Assembly (NCBI RefSeq): GCF_029784135.1
Contig: NC_073746.1
Span: 165,342,325 to 165,406,324, forward strand
Length of the DNA stretch: 64,000 nucleotides
DNA from: Toxorhynchites rutilus septentrionalis
Taxonomy: Eukaryota > Arthropoda > Insecta > Diptera > Culicidae
Reading direction: 5' to 3'
This document shows positions 44,505-56,924 of the stretch, piece after piece (positions within the stretch are counted from its first letter, which is position 1; every line of letters starts with the position of its first letter). The notes below the pieces were generated by a model that saw nothing but the letters and a program-made list of their open reading frames with translations, had not been told where the DNA came from and searched no databases. The position numbers were made by a program, and so were the translations under genes.

Positions 44505-45004
44505 GGGGGGTCTTCGTAGCCACTTGGTTACGCGTTCGCTTACCAAGCGATCGATCGTGAGTTCAAACTCAGGGCACTCAATTGTCCATCTTTGTGTTGT
44601 TATAGAATAACTACGTCCACGCAACCATCATCAGCGATGGAAATCGATCCACGGTGGAACAAAGATCGATTCATCCATACAAATGCTCTGCTCTGCAAGA
44701 AACATCGGGCTGCTGTTCTATAAATAACCCAACAATGATCAATATCAACTGTCTCCGCTGTCCGGTCTGCTGAACAATGGAAGAACAGAAAGAATACCCT
44801 TACGCCTAAATGGCTACTACAGTGTAATTTACCATAATGTAATGGAACAGAAAACTTAACGTCTAAATGGCTACTACTAACTGCTGTGTAATTTACAATT
44901 TATAGAAACATAAACATATGTACATGTACACGATTAAAAAACCCGGCTCTGTTACAGCTAAAATGCTAATGAGCCTAATAAATAAATAAATGAAAAAAAA
45001 AAAC
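44505..45004 (+). mobile_element. SINE type B, full-length, young
   Basis: 500 bp. The head GGGGTCTTCGTAGCCACTTG has a B-box-like GAGTTCAAACTC (44558-44569), and the tail is A-rich. It is flanked by the perfect 12-bp duplication CCATAGAATAAA at 44493-44504 and 45005-45016. Confidence 0.95.
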
Positions 45005-45016
45005 CCATAGAATAAA

Positions 45017-46985
45017 TACTTTAGATAGAGCCATGGAATCAATACTTTAGATAGGAGCTTAAGTTGTTATTTCGATTAGTAATTTATGTCTGCGGAATAA
45101 CCTTTCCGTTTTCTTTTCAATTTAATGTACTCACTGGTTAGTATGATGTAATAAAGAAATACAGTTATTCAATTATTATCAATAAGATAACTCGTCCTGC
45201 TCAAACCTTTGTAGGGGATCATTAAGAAAAAAAAACTTTATTCTCTGAAAAGTTGAAGATGATCGGTTGAATGGGTGCAATTTTGGAAAACAGCGATTTT
45301 TTCTCGTGATGTAATGTGACTCGGGACAGCCTTTAATGCAGATGTAACGAATGTGTTGTTTTTCGGGTTCTCCATAATAAGAATGGCAAAAACATGTATG
45401 TGTGTGTGTTTAGAAACGAAACGTCATGCATTGATTTTTCTCATTTTTCCCAAATGCTTCGTTGACCCCGTTCTGTTAAATTGCTTTCTACACATCCATC
45501 AGTCGCTTTGACAGGCAGCAAACATTTCAAGCCATGTCCAACGAACTCAATCATATACCTCACGGAAGGTACACGTTTCGCGAAATACATTGGGAACTTC
45601 ATTCCCATCGAGTATACAGGTTTACTAATGGGAGAACTGTAAATAACACAGTCAACGGCCGCTTTAAACACCTGAGCAATAATTTTCATATTGATGAGTA
45701 CTCTTTTTACATGTTATTCATGATATTTGAACCACTCTATATCATTGAAGAATTGTCAAAGTGACTACGAAAACTGAACTGTTATGACTGTCCGAGAGCC
45801 ACAAATCGTTTAATTCTCCATCGAACGAGATAATCTCCGATGTTACATTAGTGTTCCCAATTGATCGCCCCCGGATTTCATGGCATTTGTCAACACGAAT
45901 GTTAGCACTTTTCCAGCTCATAAATGTAATCATATCCTTTTTCCGCTGTGGTAGCGATAAGTGGGAGTACCGCCGGCAGACAACCCGGCTCGCGTTTTGT
46001 CTTCCAAACGTCGCTAATGGCACTCGACGAAATCTAACCGTAAATCGATTCGTCGTCTACTTCTGACATTTACTGCCGCCGTAAAACACTCCGGCTTCGC
46101 ATCAAATTTGTACCAATTTTAACGACGCGCCGCTGAACAGAACCGCACGAGATAATATTTCCCATTACTTTTGAGCTGCGACAAATTTCTGTTTATTCCA
46201 GGCGGGTTGGCTGGTGGCTGCTCATCTGCCTCTTTTCGCTGTTGGTGCATATACAACACTGCGACAACGATGACGCCGAAAGCGGTTTGAAAGAATCATG
46301 ATCCCGTCGTGCAGTTTGTGCTAATTTGGAATGAATTTCAATTATGATGCTAAGTTCTGCGGCGCTGAAATTGGTTTTTGTCGACAATTTGGTCGCGATG
46401 TCTTCTAGTAATGTATGTCAAGCTACATTAACCCTAGTATATGCCAACTTCACTAATGAAGAAAATGTTAGCTTCATACCGTACATTAAATGGATCGTGC
46501 TTGAAGTTGAAAGTGAACATGACATTCCTCTGGGATAGCATTGAGTGATTTACGATGGGACGACACAATGGTGGATGCACGCATTTTACGGTTCATATCA
46601 CATCGATTCCCTCGTCGAACGTCCAACTTTCAGCGCACAATGGAGACGTGGGTTGCCTCCGTGCAGACCGTGTGCGTATCGTCTGAACGGATTCAAGTGT
46701 TTGATCTGAGCAAAGAGATGCGCTATTTCATCATTACTCCCCAGCGTTCATAAAAGCACCATGTGGACCCATAACTCTCGTGAGTCTGTTCGTAGCGAAC
46801 CACAGTGAAGCAACCATAACTAGGTTTACCTTGTTCGTTTGCGCACAGCGCTCCCAAAAGAGTTCGTGCCTAAACGATAACAATTTATCGAAGGTCAACT
46901 TGCCTTTGGTATGGTTAAATGTAAACAGCTCGAGGAAAATTGCATTGGTTATAAATGCTAATAGGTAGCGTCAGAATTTATAGTA
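45017..46985. other. Unassigned, mixed composition
   Basis: Base composition is more balanced than nearby and there are several 60-95-codon frames on both strands (45441-45689, 45742-46023, 46193-46387, 46541-46753). They overlap and I recognise no family. They may be pieces of a decayed gene, but the evidence is insufficient. Confidence 0.3.
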
Positions 46986-46989
46986 ACCA

Positions 46990-47165
46990 AGAAAAATGTT
47001 TCAATTAAAGTCCCACATCAAATTGCATTATGGAAAAATCACCTAGTTGACCGATCCTTTTCAAACTTCCAGACAATAAAATATAATCCATCAGTAAGCT
47101 TTTGTCATACTTATTTCATTCAACTTCAGCTTGAGCTTGAGCTTGGGTAGACTGTACATTTCGTA
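46990..47165 (+). repeat. Relic of a DD37E-type element 3' end
   Basis: CACATCAAATTGCAT (47022-47036) followed by AGTTGACCGATCCTTTT and AGACAATAAAATA mirrors the terminal repeat and adjacent 3' region of the DD37E copies (compare 42348-42425), but diverged. The body is missing. Confidence 0.65.
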
Positions 47166-48608
47166 GTTGCTCTCCGTGATTGACCTGAACCAACCAAATT
47201 GCACAAAGAACACACAGAATGACGCTTGGGACTAGCAAATCATTCTCGATGTGCAATTTTCGGTGATTCGAGCTTTAAACGGTCAATAACGATGCCGGCC
47301 ACGTCCTTACAGTCACCAGGGGAAGGGAAGGAATGTTAGTATGATATCCCTAGCGAATATCATGGGAGGGATAATTGTTAGTGGGGCGGGGTATGAATCA
47401 GGATTCACCGAGGTAAGTGATGTGAGTATTTCAACACGAACTATCGTCCACTCGACGAAACGGAAATCCGAAAATATAATGTGCACAGTTTATCTCTAGG
47501 TATCCTGAGAAGGAAACCCTGTGAAATTAATTCGATTGACTATCGATGTATTGTGCAATCAACGCATACAGTCACAAATCATTCAATCCCATTCGCTGCA
47601 TCGAGAGTTATCTCTGTAAAATACACATTTACACAAATACCTGCAAAACTATAAACACTAAAGGACACAGTTCACATAAGAATGTATGTAATATCAAAGG
47701 GGTGTTCTAGTTTAGAGACCTGGAAAAACTCAAAAAAATATATCACACTTCTGCAGCCCACACATTCAAGAACATACCCTAGAAGGTATCATTATAACCC
47801 TAGAAAGGAGTTTTAGAAAAACGCGATGTGCTCTCTGGAACAATGAAGAGTTCCAGAGAAAGCATTAGGAAATGTATTGATAAACGGCTAAGTGTCAGGA
47901 CCAAAAGCCTCGAGCAATCCAACATCATGAAGCGAACATTATTACTCAAAACCTGAACAACCCAACACCGCCCAGGGACTCGCCAATCAGGCAGCAACTC
48001 GTTTCACAATTCACCGAACGTCAACACTGTATATTCATCATCGCGGACTACTCGTAACCAAGGCGCCTCTATATATACCAGGTGAAACAATCATATGAAA
48101 TGCACTTTCAGCCATATTGCAATTGCTGTCGGTATTGTTTACAAACAGCTCTGGTGAAAATCTAAACCCAACATTTGAAATTGTACAAATGAAGCGATAT
48201 AAAATTGTTGAACCTGAACGGATAGTAATGAATAGAGTAAGCAGGCAATACTACAGGCGGTCAAGTAAATATTTCGACTCAACCCAGTGGACCAGGTAGT
48301 CAGCAATAACTGCACACAACGAGAGTTGTTGCCGGTCGGAAGAAGAGGAAAATCATCAGAACAATACCGGCGGTTCTCAACAAACTGCTACGACCAGCCG
48401 TGTGACACCTGCCATGTTTTTGGTGCCAACATCTCCAACGTCAAAAGTATTTGTTTTCTTCAAAACAGCGATCCGCGTTGACGGCATTGAGCTTCGTTTA
48501 CTAGTTTAGGGGAGCGTAAAAGAATAGCTGGTTTTCAGTCGGAATGAACGTTTTCAGAATTAAAATTATGAATGAAAATTAGCTTTACTATATCAAATTA
48601 GTATTCTA
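47166..48608. other. No recognisable gene
   Basis: Frames of about 60-65 codons without domains, and no terminal repeats. Confidence 0.5.
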
Positions 48609-49902
48609 AAGGGTGTGTCACATCAAATTGCATCACGGAAAAAACGCTGTAGAAATTTAATTTTTAGGAATTATATCTTCAGCTTTCGCTTATAATCAGA
48701 TAATAGTGTATAGATCACGTTGGCCATGCTTCACTGTCAATTTTTCGTAAATTTGGAAAAATGTCGTCGAATGAAAAAGAGCGTCGTGAATTAATCTTGT
48801 ACACTCATTTCGAGAATCCGGAGTTGTCACATCGGGACATCGGTAAGATGCTGGGAATCGTCCAATCCACGGTCAGCAGAGTACTAAAACGATACTTCGA
48901 GAACCTAACCATCGACCGGAAGGTGAAGAACGGCAAAAATGGATGCTCCGTCAGTGAAAAAGATCACAAGCGCGTTCTTAAGCAGTTTAGACTTGATCCG
49001 AGAAGTTCGGTCCGGGATGTCGCCAATAAGCTGAATTTGTCAAGTTCATTCGTCCAGCGGACCAAGCAGCGGGAGGGCCTGCGTACATACAAGGTTCAGA
49101 AGGCTCCTAACCGCGACGAAAGGCAAAACATGGTGGGGAAGACGCGAGCCCGGAAGCTGTACACCGAAATGCTGACGAAGCCGCATTGCCTGGTAATGGA
49201 CGACGAAACCTACGTCAAAGCGGACTTTCGTCAGCGGCCGGGCCTGTTGTTCTTCTCCGCAGAGGACAAATTCAGCGTTCCGGAGGAGATTCACAAGCAG
49301 AAACTATCCAAGTTTGCCAAAAAGTACATGGTGTGGCAAGCGATCTGCTCTTGCGGAAAGCGGAGCGCCCCCTTCGTGATGACCGGCACGGTAAACGGGC
49401 AGGTTTACCATAAGGAGTGCCTACAGAAGCGCTTACTACCACTATTGAAGCAACACGAGGGATCATCTTCTGGCCGGATCTCGCTTCGTGCCACTATTCA
49501 AAGGACGTATTGGAGTGGTACGAAGCCAACGGGGTCACCTTCGTGCCAAAGGAAATGAACCCGCTCAACGCGCCGGAGCTTCGCCCAATAAAGAAATATT
49601 GGGCGATTATGAAGCAGGCCTTCCGGAAGAACCCAAAAGTTGTCAAATCGGAGGCGGAATTCAAGATAAAATGGATTTCTGTTCAAAAAAAACTACAATC
49701 TGACGTTGTACAGAACCTTATGGACGGGGTAAAGAGGAAGGTGCGAGCATACGGGCTTGGGCTCGAAGTATGAATAAAAAGAAAATGCCAAAAGTTGTTT
49801 AATAGATTTTATTTTACTGTCTAAAATGTTCAAAAAGATCGGTCTACTGGGCGAATTTCTACAGCGTTTTTTCCGTGATGCAATTTGATGTGACACACCC
49901 TT
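48609..49902 (+). mobile_element. DD37E Tc1/mariner element, copy 3
   Basis: 1294 bp, with both terminal repeats intact and TA at 48607-48608 and 49903-49904. Confidence 0.95.
48761..49773 (+). pseudogene. DD37E transposase, copy 3 (frameshift, catalytic Glu lost)
   Basis: The first 230 or so codons match copies 1 and 2. At about 49460 a small deletion in the HEGPTIFW region shifts the frame; the remainder is open in another frame to 49773. In that part the second Asp is kept (FWPDLASCHYS), but the third residue reads RPIKKYW, Lys in place of the catalytic Glu. Either change alone should inactivate the enzyme, while the ends remain usable in trans. Confidence 0.95.
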
Positions 49903-49904
49903 TA

Positions 49905-51030
49905 TTTAAATTCAAAACACTTGAATTGCAGGTGGGGAAAGGTCTCATACGAAAATTGTTTGTGAAGATAACTTTATATAATAATAAAAAAATTCAGTTA
50001 CAATGTTGGAATTGTATAGCCATATGGTTGAATGAAAGTCAGAAACACATGTTTCAAGTAATTAAATAACATGATGTGAAAATTTTCATTCAAATTTTAA
50101 AATTTAAAAACCGGCTTCGCGTCTTCTAATCTGATAGTGATCACACTAACGAGTTTGGGACCCAAATTATGGCCCTAATTCGAAGTCGCCACCAGACGTC
50201 GACACAATGCCACTGTCGTCGCGAATTACCAATTTACCACAAACTGACATATCGTGATGTCGATGATGAACTTTTTCAGCAGAGGGATAGTGAGATAGGC
50301 GGTGACGGTAGGTAGAATGAGATAGCGAGAATCGTGCCATACACCTGGCTTCGACGCTTATTCGAACGATGCCTACTATGTTCGGCTTTCGCGAATTTAT
50401 GTGAAAAAGAAGGAATGATTTTGTAGAATTTCATTCTCATCTAGTTCATCCACTACTCTCGCATGTGAAAATGCAAAAATGGCGTATCCTAGCAATAACA
50501 AAACAAACAACTCCCGCTCCACAAACCGTAATATCCTTCTTATTGAAGTGATGATGTTGCTTCACCTGTTATACATTTATATAAGCACCTTGCTCGTAAC
50601 TAAACACAAAGTCTCAAACTGAGACACTGCAAAAAGAATTTCAGTGTTAGAATATTTGAGAAATAGTGAGAGAGAGAGAGAGAGAGAGAGAAATAAGGAT
50701 AAAAAGAATAAAAATAAATAACTTAGCTCTTCATCGTTGATCTCCCTGCGCAAAGAGAGCGCTTTTCTTCGTTACAGCGTCACTCACTCGAAGAATTTTA
50801 CAGCTGCAAGCACATACACACGATGTATAACACACCGGCCCCACACAATGGAGAACATAGGGCGCTTGCAGCGTGCATATGTAATAGTGATCTGTTGGGC
50901 AGGCAAAAGAGATCGCTGCATATGATTTATATGGATCGACAAGATTGAGCTTTGTTTAAATAATTATTTTAGCGAAGTAGTTACAAAAATTACACGCTAT
51001 TCTATATTAATAACATGCGAATATATCTTT
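49905..51030. other. No recognisable gene; (GA)n run
   Basis: A pure GA run is at 50669-50691. Frames here (64 and 62 codons) are unfeatured. Confidence 0.5.
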
Positions 51031-51036
51031 CTTTAC

Positions 51037-51520
51037 ATGAAAATATTTACTTTTTGCGTCAAAGCTATATACACGGAGGAAAAAAGAAATTTCTGTTATG
51101 GCTATGATCCTTATCAATGGAATCAGATTAATTATTTAAAAAGTTTCACAGAAACAATGCAAATTGCACATGGCGATTGTATAGCCGGATTGGGTGAAGT
51201 GTGTTCCCATTTAGGCTTTGTGCTTTTTGCCCTGGAATGTTGTTCTCGGGAAGAAGTAAACTATAATGAACATTCGTGTGCAGATATCGGTGGTTGGCCC
51301 CGCCAAAAAAGCCGTTGGTTATGTTGAAATTAGGGACATATTCAGCCAGAAAAATCAACCAACCCTCAGATATGATTTCCGGGTACCTGAATGCTCTGCG
51401 GAGAAGTTAAATATGATTATAAGAAAATTGATCGGAAACGAAGAAAATCCATCGATTAGCCAATTCATAGAAAATACAAGGAAGCATTCGAACATGGAAA
51501 AAATGGATTCGGATATGTAA
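51037..51520 (+). pseudogene. SWIM-like zinc-binding protein fragment
   Basis: The frame 51037-51327 contains AHGDCIAGLGEVCSHLGFVL followed by FALECC. This resembles the SWIM-type CxC...CxH block (CxCxAGxGExCSHIAAxLF) found in proteins with YqaJ-type nuclease domains that are common in arthropod genomes and often repeat-associated. The first Cys of the motif is Gly here. A second frame, 51266-51520 (IRDIFSQKNQPTLRYDFRVP), seems to continue the same protein after a frameshift. Family assignment is by motif memory only. Confidence 0.45.
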
Positions 51521-51586
51521 AAAATGGTCATAAAAAATAAAGTTTAAAACAATAATCAGTGCAGAGAATAGTAGTCTTCCTTTTTT

Positions 51587-51990
51587 TTATTTATTTATAA
51601 ACATTATCTTTTCAATGTTACCTGATGAAAGTCTACTACATCTTTCGCTGCAAACTTGTCCTGCTTTCGGAAAAACTCGCTCACATGGTACTAAAGTTAC
51701 CGGAATACATAATATTTTCTAAAAAATGGTAGAGCCGGGGAGAGAAAGATTTCCTTTCATTCCATCAAAGCTAACGGTCGCTTATTCTCAGCAAATGTGA
51801 TTCCGCTAAACATTTATCTACAATAGATATTGCAACAGCTTTTCGATCATGTGAGGATCGAAGATTGCCAACCAATGCATCAAACTCCTCCCATACAAAT
51901 GACCGCGCTTCACCACCAACGATTTGTAGTAGTTTTGTAGGCGTGTATTCTATGGATGTCATTTTTAGCGTCCTTATCAACGACTAGTGT
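51587..51990 (-). pseudogene. hAT transposase, C-terminal dimerisation domain
   Basis: The minus-strand reading from about 51721 to the stop at 51587 gives VPCERVFPKAGQVCSERCSR and then LSSGNIEKIMF, the hAT family dimerisation signature (PxSERxFSxAGxxxxxxRxxLxxxxxexLxFL). Upstream, the frame 51980-51771 (ARSFVWEEFDALV) is probably the preceding linker, separated by stops. No hAT end was found adjoining it. Confidence 0.78.
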
Positions 51991-52149
51991 GCATAGTTGT
52001 ACTTTCTGTTATCCAAAACCTTGCTGCTTGAAGCGAGGATCTAGCAGTATTGGTTAGGCTACTAATTCGTCTGACTCAAGATGTGTAAAAAACAATACCA
52101 GCTCCATGTACATTACCAGCAGCATGTCTGATGATTAACTGTATTATAT

Positions 52150-52645
52150 TAATCAAATTATTTCATTCGATACCCATATGCGGGAGTTGCACGAAAAAAG
52201 TAATTGGCCTTTTTGGAGTTGGATTTATCATAAATAACTGTGCCCTACTAGTCGAGCCCTTTCATCTGATACCCATATGATGGGGTTTTCAGAAAAAATG
52301 TAGTCTGCCATTTTGTAACGGTCGCTATTTTGGATTTACATTTTCCATAAATAACTGTGTTCTACTAGTAAAGACCTTTCATTAGATACCTATATTGATG
52401 GGATTTTGAAAAAATACATATTTCGCCATTTAAGGATGACAGCCATTTTGGATATGCATTTTTCATAACTGTGATCTACTAGTCAAGCCCTTCCATTTGA
52501 TACCCATATTGATGGGGTTTGGACGAAATTTGTTTGTCTGCTCTCTTTTGTAACCACCGCCATCTTGGATTTCCATTTTACATAAAAAATGTGCCCTACT
52601 AGTCAAGCCCTTTCATTTGATACCCATATTTATGGGGTTTCGAGA
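52150..52645. repeat. Tandem array, ~116-bp period, about 4.5 units
   Basis: CTACTAGTCAAGCCCTTTCA and variants start near 52246, 52363, 52479 and 52595. Each is followed by GATACCCATATTGATGGGGTT and, about 60 bp later, a GCCATTTTGGAT variant. Confidence 0.9.
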
Positions 52646-52739
52646 AAATACGTAATCCGCCAAAATTTACAACCATACAACCATCTAAATAAAACCGCTT
52701 AAAAAGCAGCATGGGAAACATATATTTCTTCCGCTCTGC

Positions 52740-53037
52740 CGCAGGCCACGGTTCGTCAGAACGAGCGTACGATCCACGGTTCTTTACCAATAAGTCGGCT
52801 CTTAAAAGAAACACGGTTCTTTTATGAACTGCATTTCTTTTTTGAACCGTGGTTCTCAAATGAACGGCTCTTGAATGAACCGCGGTTCAAAAAAGAGCCA
52901 CGGCTCATAAAAGAACCGTGGTTCATTTAAGAGCCGTTCATTTGAGATCCGCGGCTCATTTTTAAAGAACCGTGGATCGTACGCTCTTTTTGACGAACCG
53001 GCTCAAATGAGCGGCTCGTGAGCGCTCGCCCATCTCT
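52740..53037. repeat. Imperfect palindrome with a hAT-like end
   Basis: Arms at 52750-52785 and 52964-53000 are reverse complements (GAGCGTACGATCCACGGTTC and mirror). The middle consists of GAACCGTGGTTC, GAGCCGCGGCTC and related small palindromes. The right edge on the minus strand reads TGTAGAGATGGGCGAGCGCT, like a hAT terminus. The left end lacks a matching terminus. Confidence 0.8.
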
Positions 53038-53127
53038 ACATTATACACACATGCAGTACAGCTCTGTGTATCGGTGCACGCGAAAGAAAAACAAAATGAG
53101 TGCTTTGAGAAAAAAAAAAATGGGTAG

Positions 53128-54040
53128 CTTGTATCTACGACACAACCGCAAGGTTGACTTGGGACTACCTTAGCTTAGCAATCATTTGTTTGTATTGATT
53201 AAAATTTTAATTGAATGAAACAATTTCCGAATTCAATTGAATTCAATGTATTTGCTTTGTGAGCAAAAAAATTGTATAATGCCATGTAAGGTCAATTCAT
53301 GCAATAGATTATGTTCTTCGTTACAAGTAAATTTAATGTTTACGTTTACGTTTGGTATGATGACATCTTGGTTTTGATGTCTGTGTTAGGCAAACACATT
53401 TCAGTCAGAACAAAAATGACCCCGATTTGCATGTATTTGCAATGCCGATTTCCCCAGACACCTTGGTTTAGAAGTCTTTATTAGGTAAACACATTTCAGT
53501 CGGAACAAAAATGCCCCCGACTTGCATGTATTTGCAATGTCAATTTCCTCTCGCTCCATGGATTTGAAGTCTGTGTTAGGGAAACACATTTCAGCGGGAA
53601 CAAAAATGCCCCCGACTTTCATGTATTTGCAATGCCGATTTCCCCAAGGTTGCTTGGTTTTGATGGCTGTGTTAGGGTGCGAACAAAAGTCCCCATACTT
53701 TCATGTGTTTGCAATGCCGATTTCCCCAAGGCTGCTTGGTTTTGATGGCTGTGTTGGGGAAACCGTAAATCGGACCAATCAAAACGAGGTAGTTAGGGCG
53801 TTTAGATAACGCTCAACATTTTACAGTTATTCAATTGTTTATCTGATGAAAAATAACATTTCATTAATTGCGATAGATGCGTTGAAATATTCCGTATCAA
53901 TTGATGCAAACATCTTTCCGATCTAGTTAGAAATGTTCGAGTTATAAGCATTCGGAATCTTTCATTTTTTCCTGCATGTTCTATGTTTAGGTTTTCATTT
54001 TACCCCCCATATACTCCGGTTAGACGTAGTTCCACGTCAA
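53128..54040 (+). repeat. Non-coding repeat R2, second copy
   Basis: Opens with CACAACCGCAAGGTTGACTT (53141-53160) and closes with GACGTAGTTCCACGTCAAAA (54020-54039). The interior is homologous to 25010-25640. Confidence 0.7.
53375..53765 (+). repeat. Minisatellite, ~80-100-bp unit, about four units
   Basis: Repeats of CATGTATTTGCAATGCCGAT, then CCCCA, TTGGTTTTGA, GTCTGTGTTAGG and AACACATTTCAG. Frames across it are repeat artefacts. Confidence 0.88.
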
Positions 54041-54289
54041 AAAACACTTCACACACTTTGAAAAAAAAACACGCCGCGTATACTTTCGCTCGTTGAATAT
54101 ACTGTGGCCGTTTTCTCCGGTTTATTTATTGACACATTTTGATGATCACACGATTACAAAATATTTTCACACAAGGTTCGGACTTATTTAGAAACAGCAA
54201 TCCTTTTCATTACACTACCGACGCCGAAAAGCTACCGAAGTGAAGCTACACACGGAGCGAACGAGAAACACGTCCGCATCACTTCTCAC

Positions 54290-54712
54290 ACGAGACTCCA
54301 TACTTATTTCATTCAACTTCAATACAATAACCCTATGCTCGCATTTAACGCTTAACTCCACTCATAAAGCTTTGTACAACATCTGGCTGCAGTTTCTTCT
54401 GTACGGAATCCCACTTTTTCTTCATGTCTTCCTTCAGATTTGACCTCCTTGGGATGCTGCCATAGTGCCTGCTTGAGGCTTCGTCAGCATCTGGATGTAC
54501 ACTGTACAGTTTCCGGGCCCGCGACTTGCTGTCGATTTGGAATCACGGCGTCACGATTTGGAGACTTCTGCGCTTTGTACGCATGCAGTCCCTTCCGGTC
54601 CTTAGCTCTCTAAACAAAAGACTTGGACAGATTTTACTTTTTGGCCACATCCTTGACCTAACCATTGGGATTCCGCTTAAATAATTTCACGACACGCTTG
54701 TTTTTTTCTTTT
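54290..54712 (-). pseudogene. Internally deleted DD37E-type transposase relic
   Basis: Minus-strand reading: VVKLFKRNPNG, KDVAKK, NLSKSFV, then GLHAYKAQKSPNRD. It then jumps to LKQALW, KEVKSE and a C-terminal block. The order matches the DD37E transposases, with the catalytic centre deleted. It differs in sequence from copies 1-3 and is nearer the family at 58873. Confidence 0.72.
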
Positions 54713-55040
54713 ATTTATTATTTATTCTTTTGATAAAGGGTGCCTTCTCGCTATGTTTAAACAAAGTGGGAGTAGGAGAAGCGACCTAAATAATAATATT
54801 AGCGCTTGTTATGAAGACATGTATGAGGAACACAAAATTAAGGTCGCGAGTAGCTAAGATATCGCGAACTGGTATGGGTGAATGTACTCCTCAAGCCTCT
54901 AAATCGGTCACAAGTTAGATTTTTTAATTGCGAAATTCATTGCATGACCAAACAACGTGCTCGATGTCATGATATCCTTGACCGCAGTTGCATAAATTGT
55001 TGCTGAAAATGATCAACTCATTCATTTGAATTCGAACGAA
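54713..55040 (-). pseudogene. I-like LINE, 3' terminal coding part
   Basis: On the minus strand NLCNCGQGYHDIEHVVWSCN is the Cys/His motif at the C-terminus of I-like LINE ORF2 proteins. It is followed by LVTDLEA and VRDILATRDLNFVFLIHVFI. The sequence ends in an AATAAATAATAAATAAAAG-type tail at about 54715, adjacent to the transposase relic. Probably one element with 55930-56800. Confidence 0.8.
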
Positions 55041-55207
55041 TAATTACCATCAGTCAGGCTTGTCTGATTATAAAGTTCGCAAAATTGAGAACTTTCTGAT
55101 TGAAAAGTGCAATTGACGTTATTGAAAGTGTGACCTAATTGAAAGTTTAGGAACAATATAACCGGTTTAGTCATACGATCGTTTAAATGAGTCAATATAC
55201 GATTGAT

Positions 55208-55501
55208 CGATTGATTATGGTCACACTAAACTTGGAACGAAAAGAATAGTTTTAGCTCTTCAAATCGCTCGAGATTTCGTTCAACAACTGCCTCCAACGA
55301 AAGCCATCTCGTTGCGTTGCCTTCAATATTTTCATAAATCAAAATATCTATGTCTGCATGGAAATGAATTCAATATTTGAAATTGAGTGTAAATTCTGTA
55401 TCTTTGCTGAAAATCTGTGATTCTGTACATACAGATTCTGTATCTGAAATTTGGCGAAAAATCAGTAAAATACAGAATATTCTGTATATGTGGCAACTCT
55501 G
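55208..55501 (+). repeat. Right end of a hAT H1 copy
   Basis: Homologous to 16833-17131, with landmarks AACGAAAGCCATCTCGTTGC and AATTTGGCGAAAAATCAGTA, ending GGCAACTCTG at 55501. The left part is missing. It probably separates the two LINE pieces. Confidence 0.78.
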
Positions 55502-55929
55502 ATTGGGCTAGTGACCAGGGATGCCAGGTGATTTTTTTCAAATGTCTTCACAATCTAATCGGAGGAAACTAAAATTCCAAACTTACTTTTGAACAAAGTT
55601 TTATAGCTTATTTAATGTTTATTCTAATTGTTATTATTATACAGAGCATTTCATTAAACTTACCTTGAGGTTTTGAAGTTTATTTAAATAAATGTGAATA
55701 AAGAATAAATTGCGCCACTGTGAACTAGGTTTAGAAATGATAATTGGCTTGATGAACCGATTGAATAAATATAGCCCCAGTTCTCCCACAAAAACGGAAC
55801 TGTGATAACCATATTTATGAAACTAACTATTGAAATGGTATGGGAAAACCTCCGACTTATGATGTGGTCGTCAGAAAGATCACGCTTAAACTATTGTATG
55901 TCTATGTCACAATCATTCGAATCTCGAGC
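55502..55929. other. Unassigned spacer
   Basis: No recognisable gene. It may be LINE or hAT sequence too decayed to read. Confidence 0.4.
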
Positions 55930-56800
55930 GCAAATGAACTAATTACTAATGTCTTCTAGTGATGTATTTATGTATTCAGGTCGCTTGAAGTTCTCCAGAA
56001 CTTGAAAAGTCGCTTTGTTGTTGAATTCATTAAGAATGAATTGCTTGTGGATATTCTGCTTGGAAAAGCATGAAAAAAGCAAGTGAATGACCCAGAAACA
56101 AAAGAGACAGAAGCCCTACTTCTTTCGACACTTTTTCATTACCAGGAATAGAGCAATGGGAAAGAATCCAAATGAAGTGATTTGGATATTTATATCGACA
56201 AGAATATTCAATGCATCCCTTATTTTTATTAGACAATATGATGCTTTCGTGTGTATTCAACTGGTATACTGCTGAGAATATCCGATAAAATAAAATAGTG
56301 GTCAGGGAAAATAGTAATACTCAATGGTCTTAATTGTGCGGTATATTGCAGCCAATTTCGAAACATACACTGAATAAGGTTCTTCAAGTTTATGGAAGCT
56401 AATGTGATGTTCAGTAAAGAGCCAGTGGATCCGTTGATTCTTAAACCATCAGCGAAAAATATTCTTGAAGAATTTTTATGGTTATATTTTGAAGCGAAAA
56501 TATTAGGGATTAATGACGATAGAAGATGATCTGAAAAGTATCGAATTTTTTCCTTCATAGGAAGATCGAAATCAACCGAAGATCTGCAGAAGTTCGGGAA
56601 GCTAACATTATTGAAGATGTCTGGTGAAGGTTTTATTTCTTGAGATTTGTAATGAGAGTATAGATCTACGGATCTCGACCGTTGATTCAATTCGAGAAGC
56701 TTCTTACAATTTTCAATTACTAAAGGGTCCATGATTTCGCTCCGGATTAGGACGCGATAGGACAGTCCCCAAAACCGAACCTGTAATAGTAAAACACTTG
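55930..56800 (-). pseudogene. I-like LINE, RNase H region
   Basis: The minus-strand frame 56732-56229 has FFADGLRINGSTGSLL, a decayed form of the RNase H start (FYTDGSxxxGxxG), and DHYFILSDILSSI (form: FSDSLSSI with catalytic Asp). The next frame, 56260-56030, has HFIWILSHCSIPGNEKVSKE (form: WIPSHxxIxGNExAD). The order and spacing are those of the RNase H domain found after reverse transcriptase in I-like LINEs. Stops and substitutions show decay. Confidence 0.85.
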
Positions 56801-56924
56801 CAGGACATCAAGGTTCATATTGTGTGTTGATTGCATACACCCCACCATGTTCCAGTAACTGTACAGAGAAAACTTGTTCTCTGTTGACATTTTTTTATTC
56901 AGAGAATATGTTCCACAAGTAGGG

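Noticed and set aside
45441..46968. A possible decayed receptor or channel gene
   Set aside because: Frames are short and overlapping, and no domain, signal peptide or conserved splice structure could be established.
52150..53765. CRISPR-like direct repeats
   Set aside because: The units are long, contiguous and without unique spacers, in a eukaryotic genome; they are ordinary tandem arrays.
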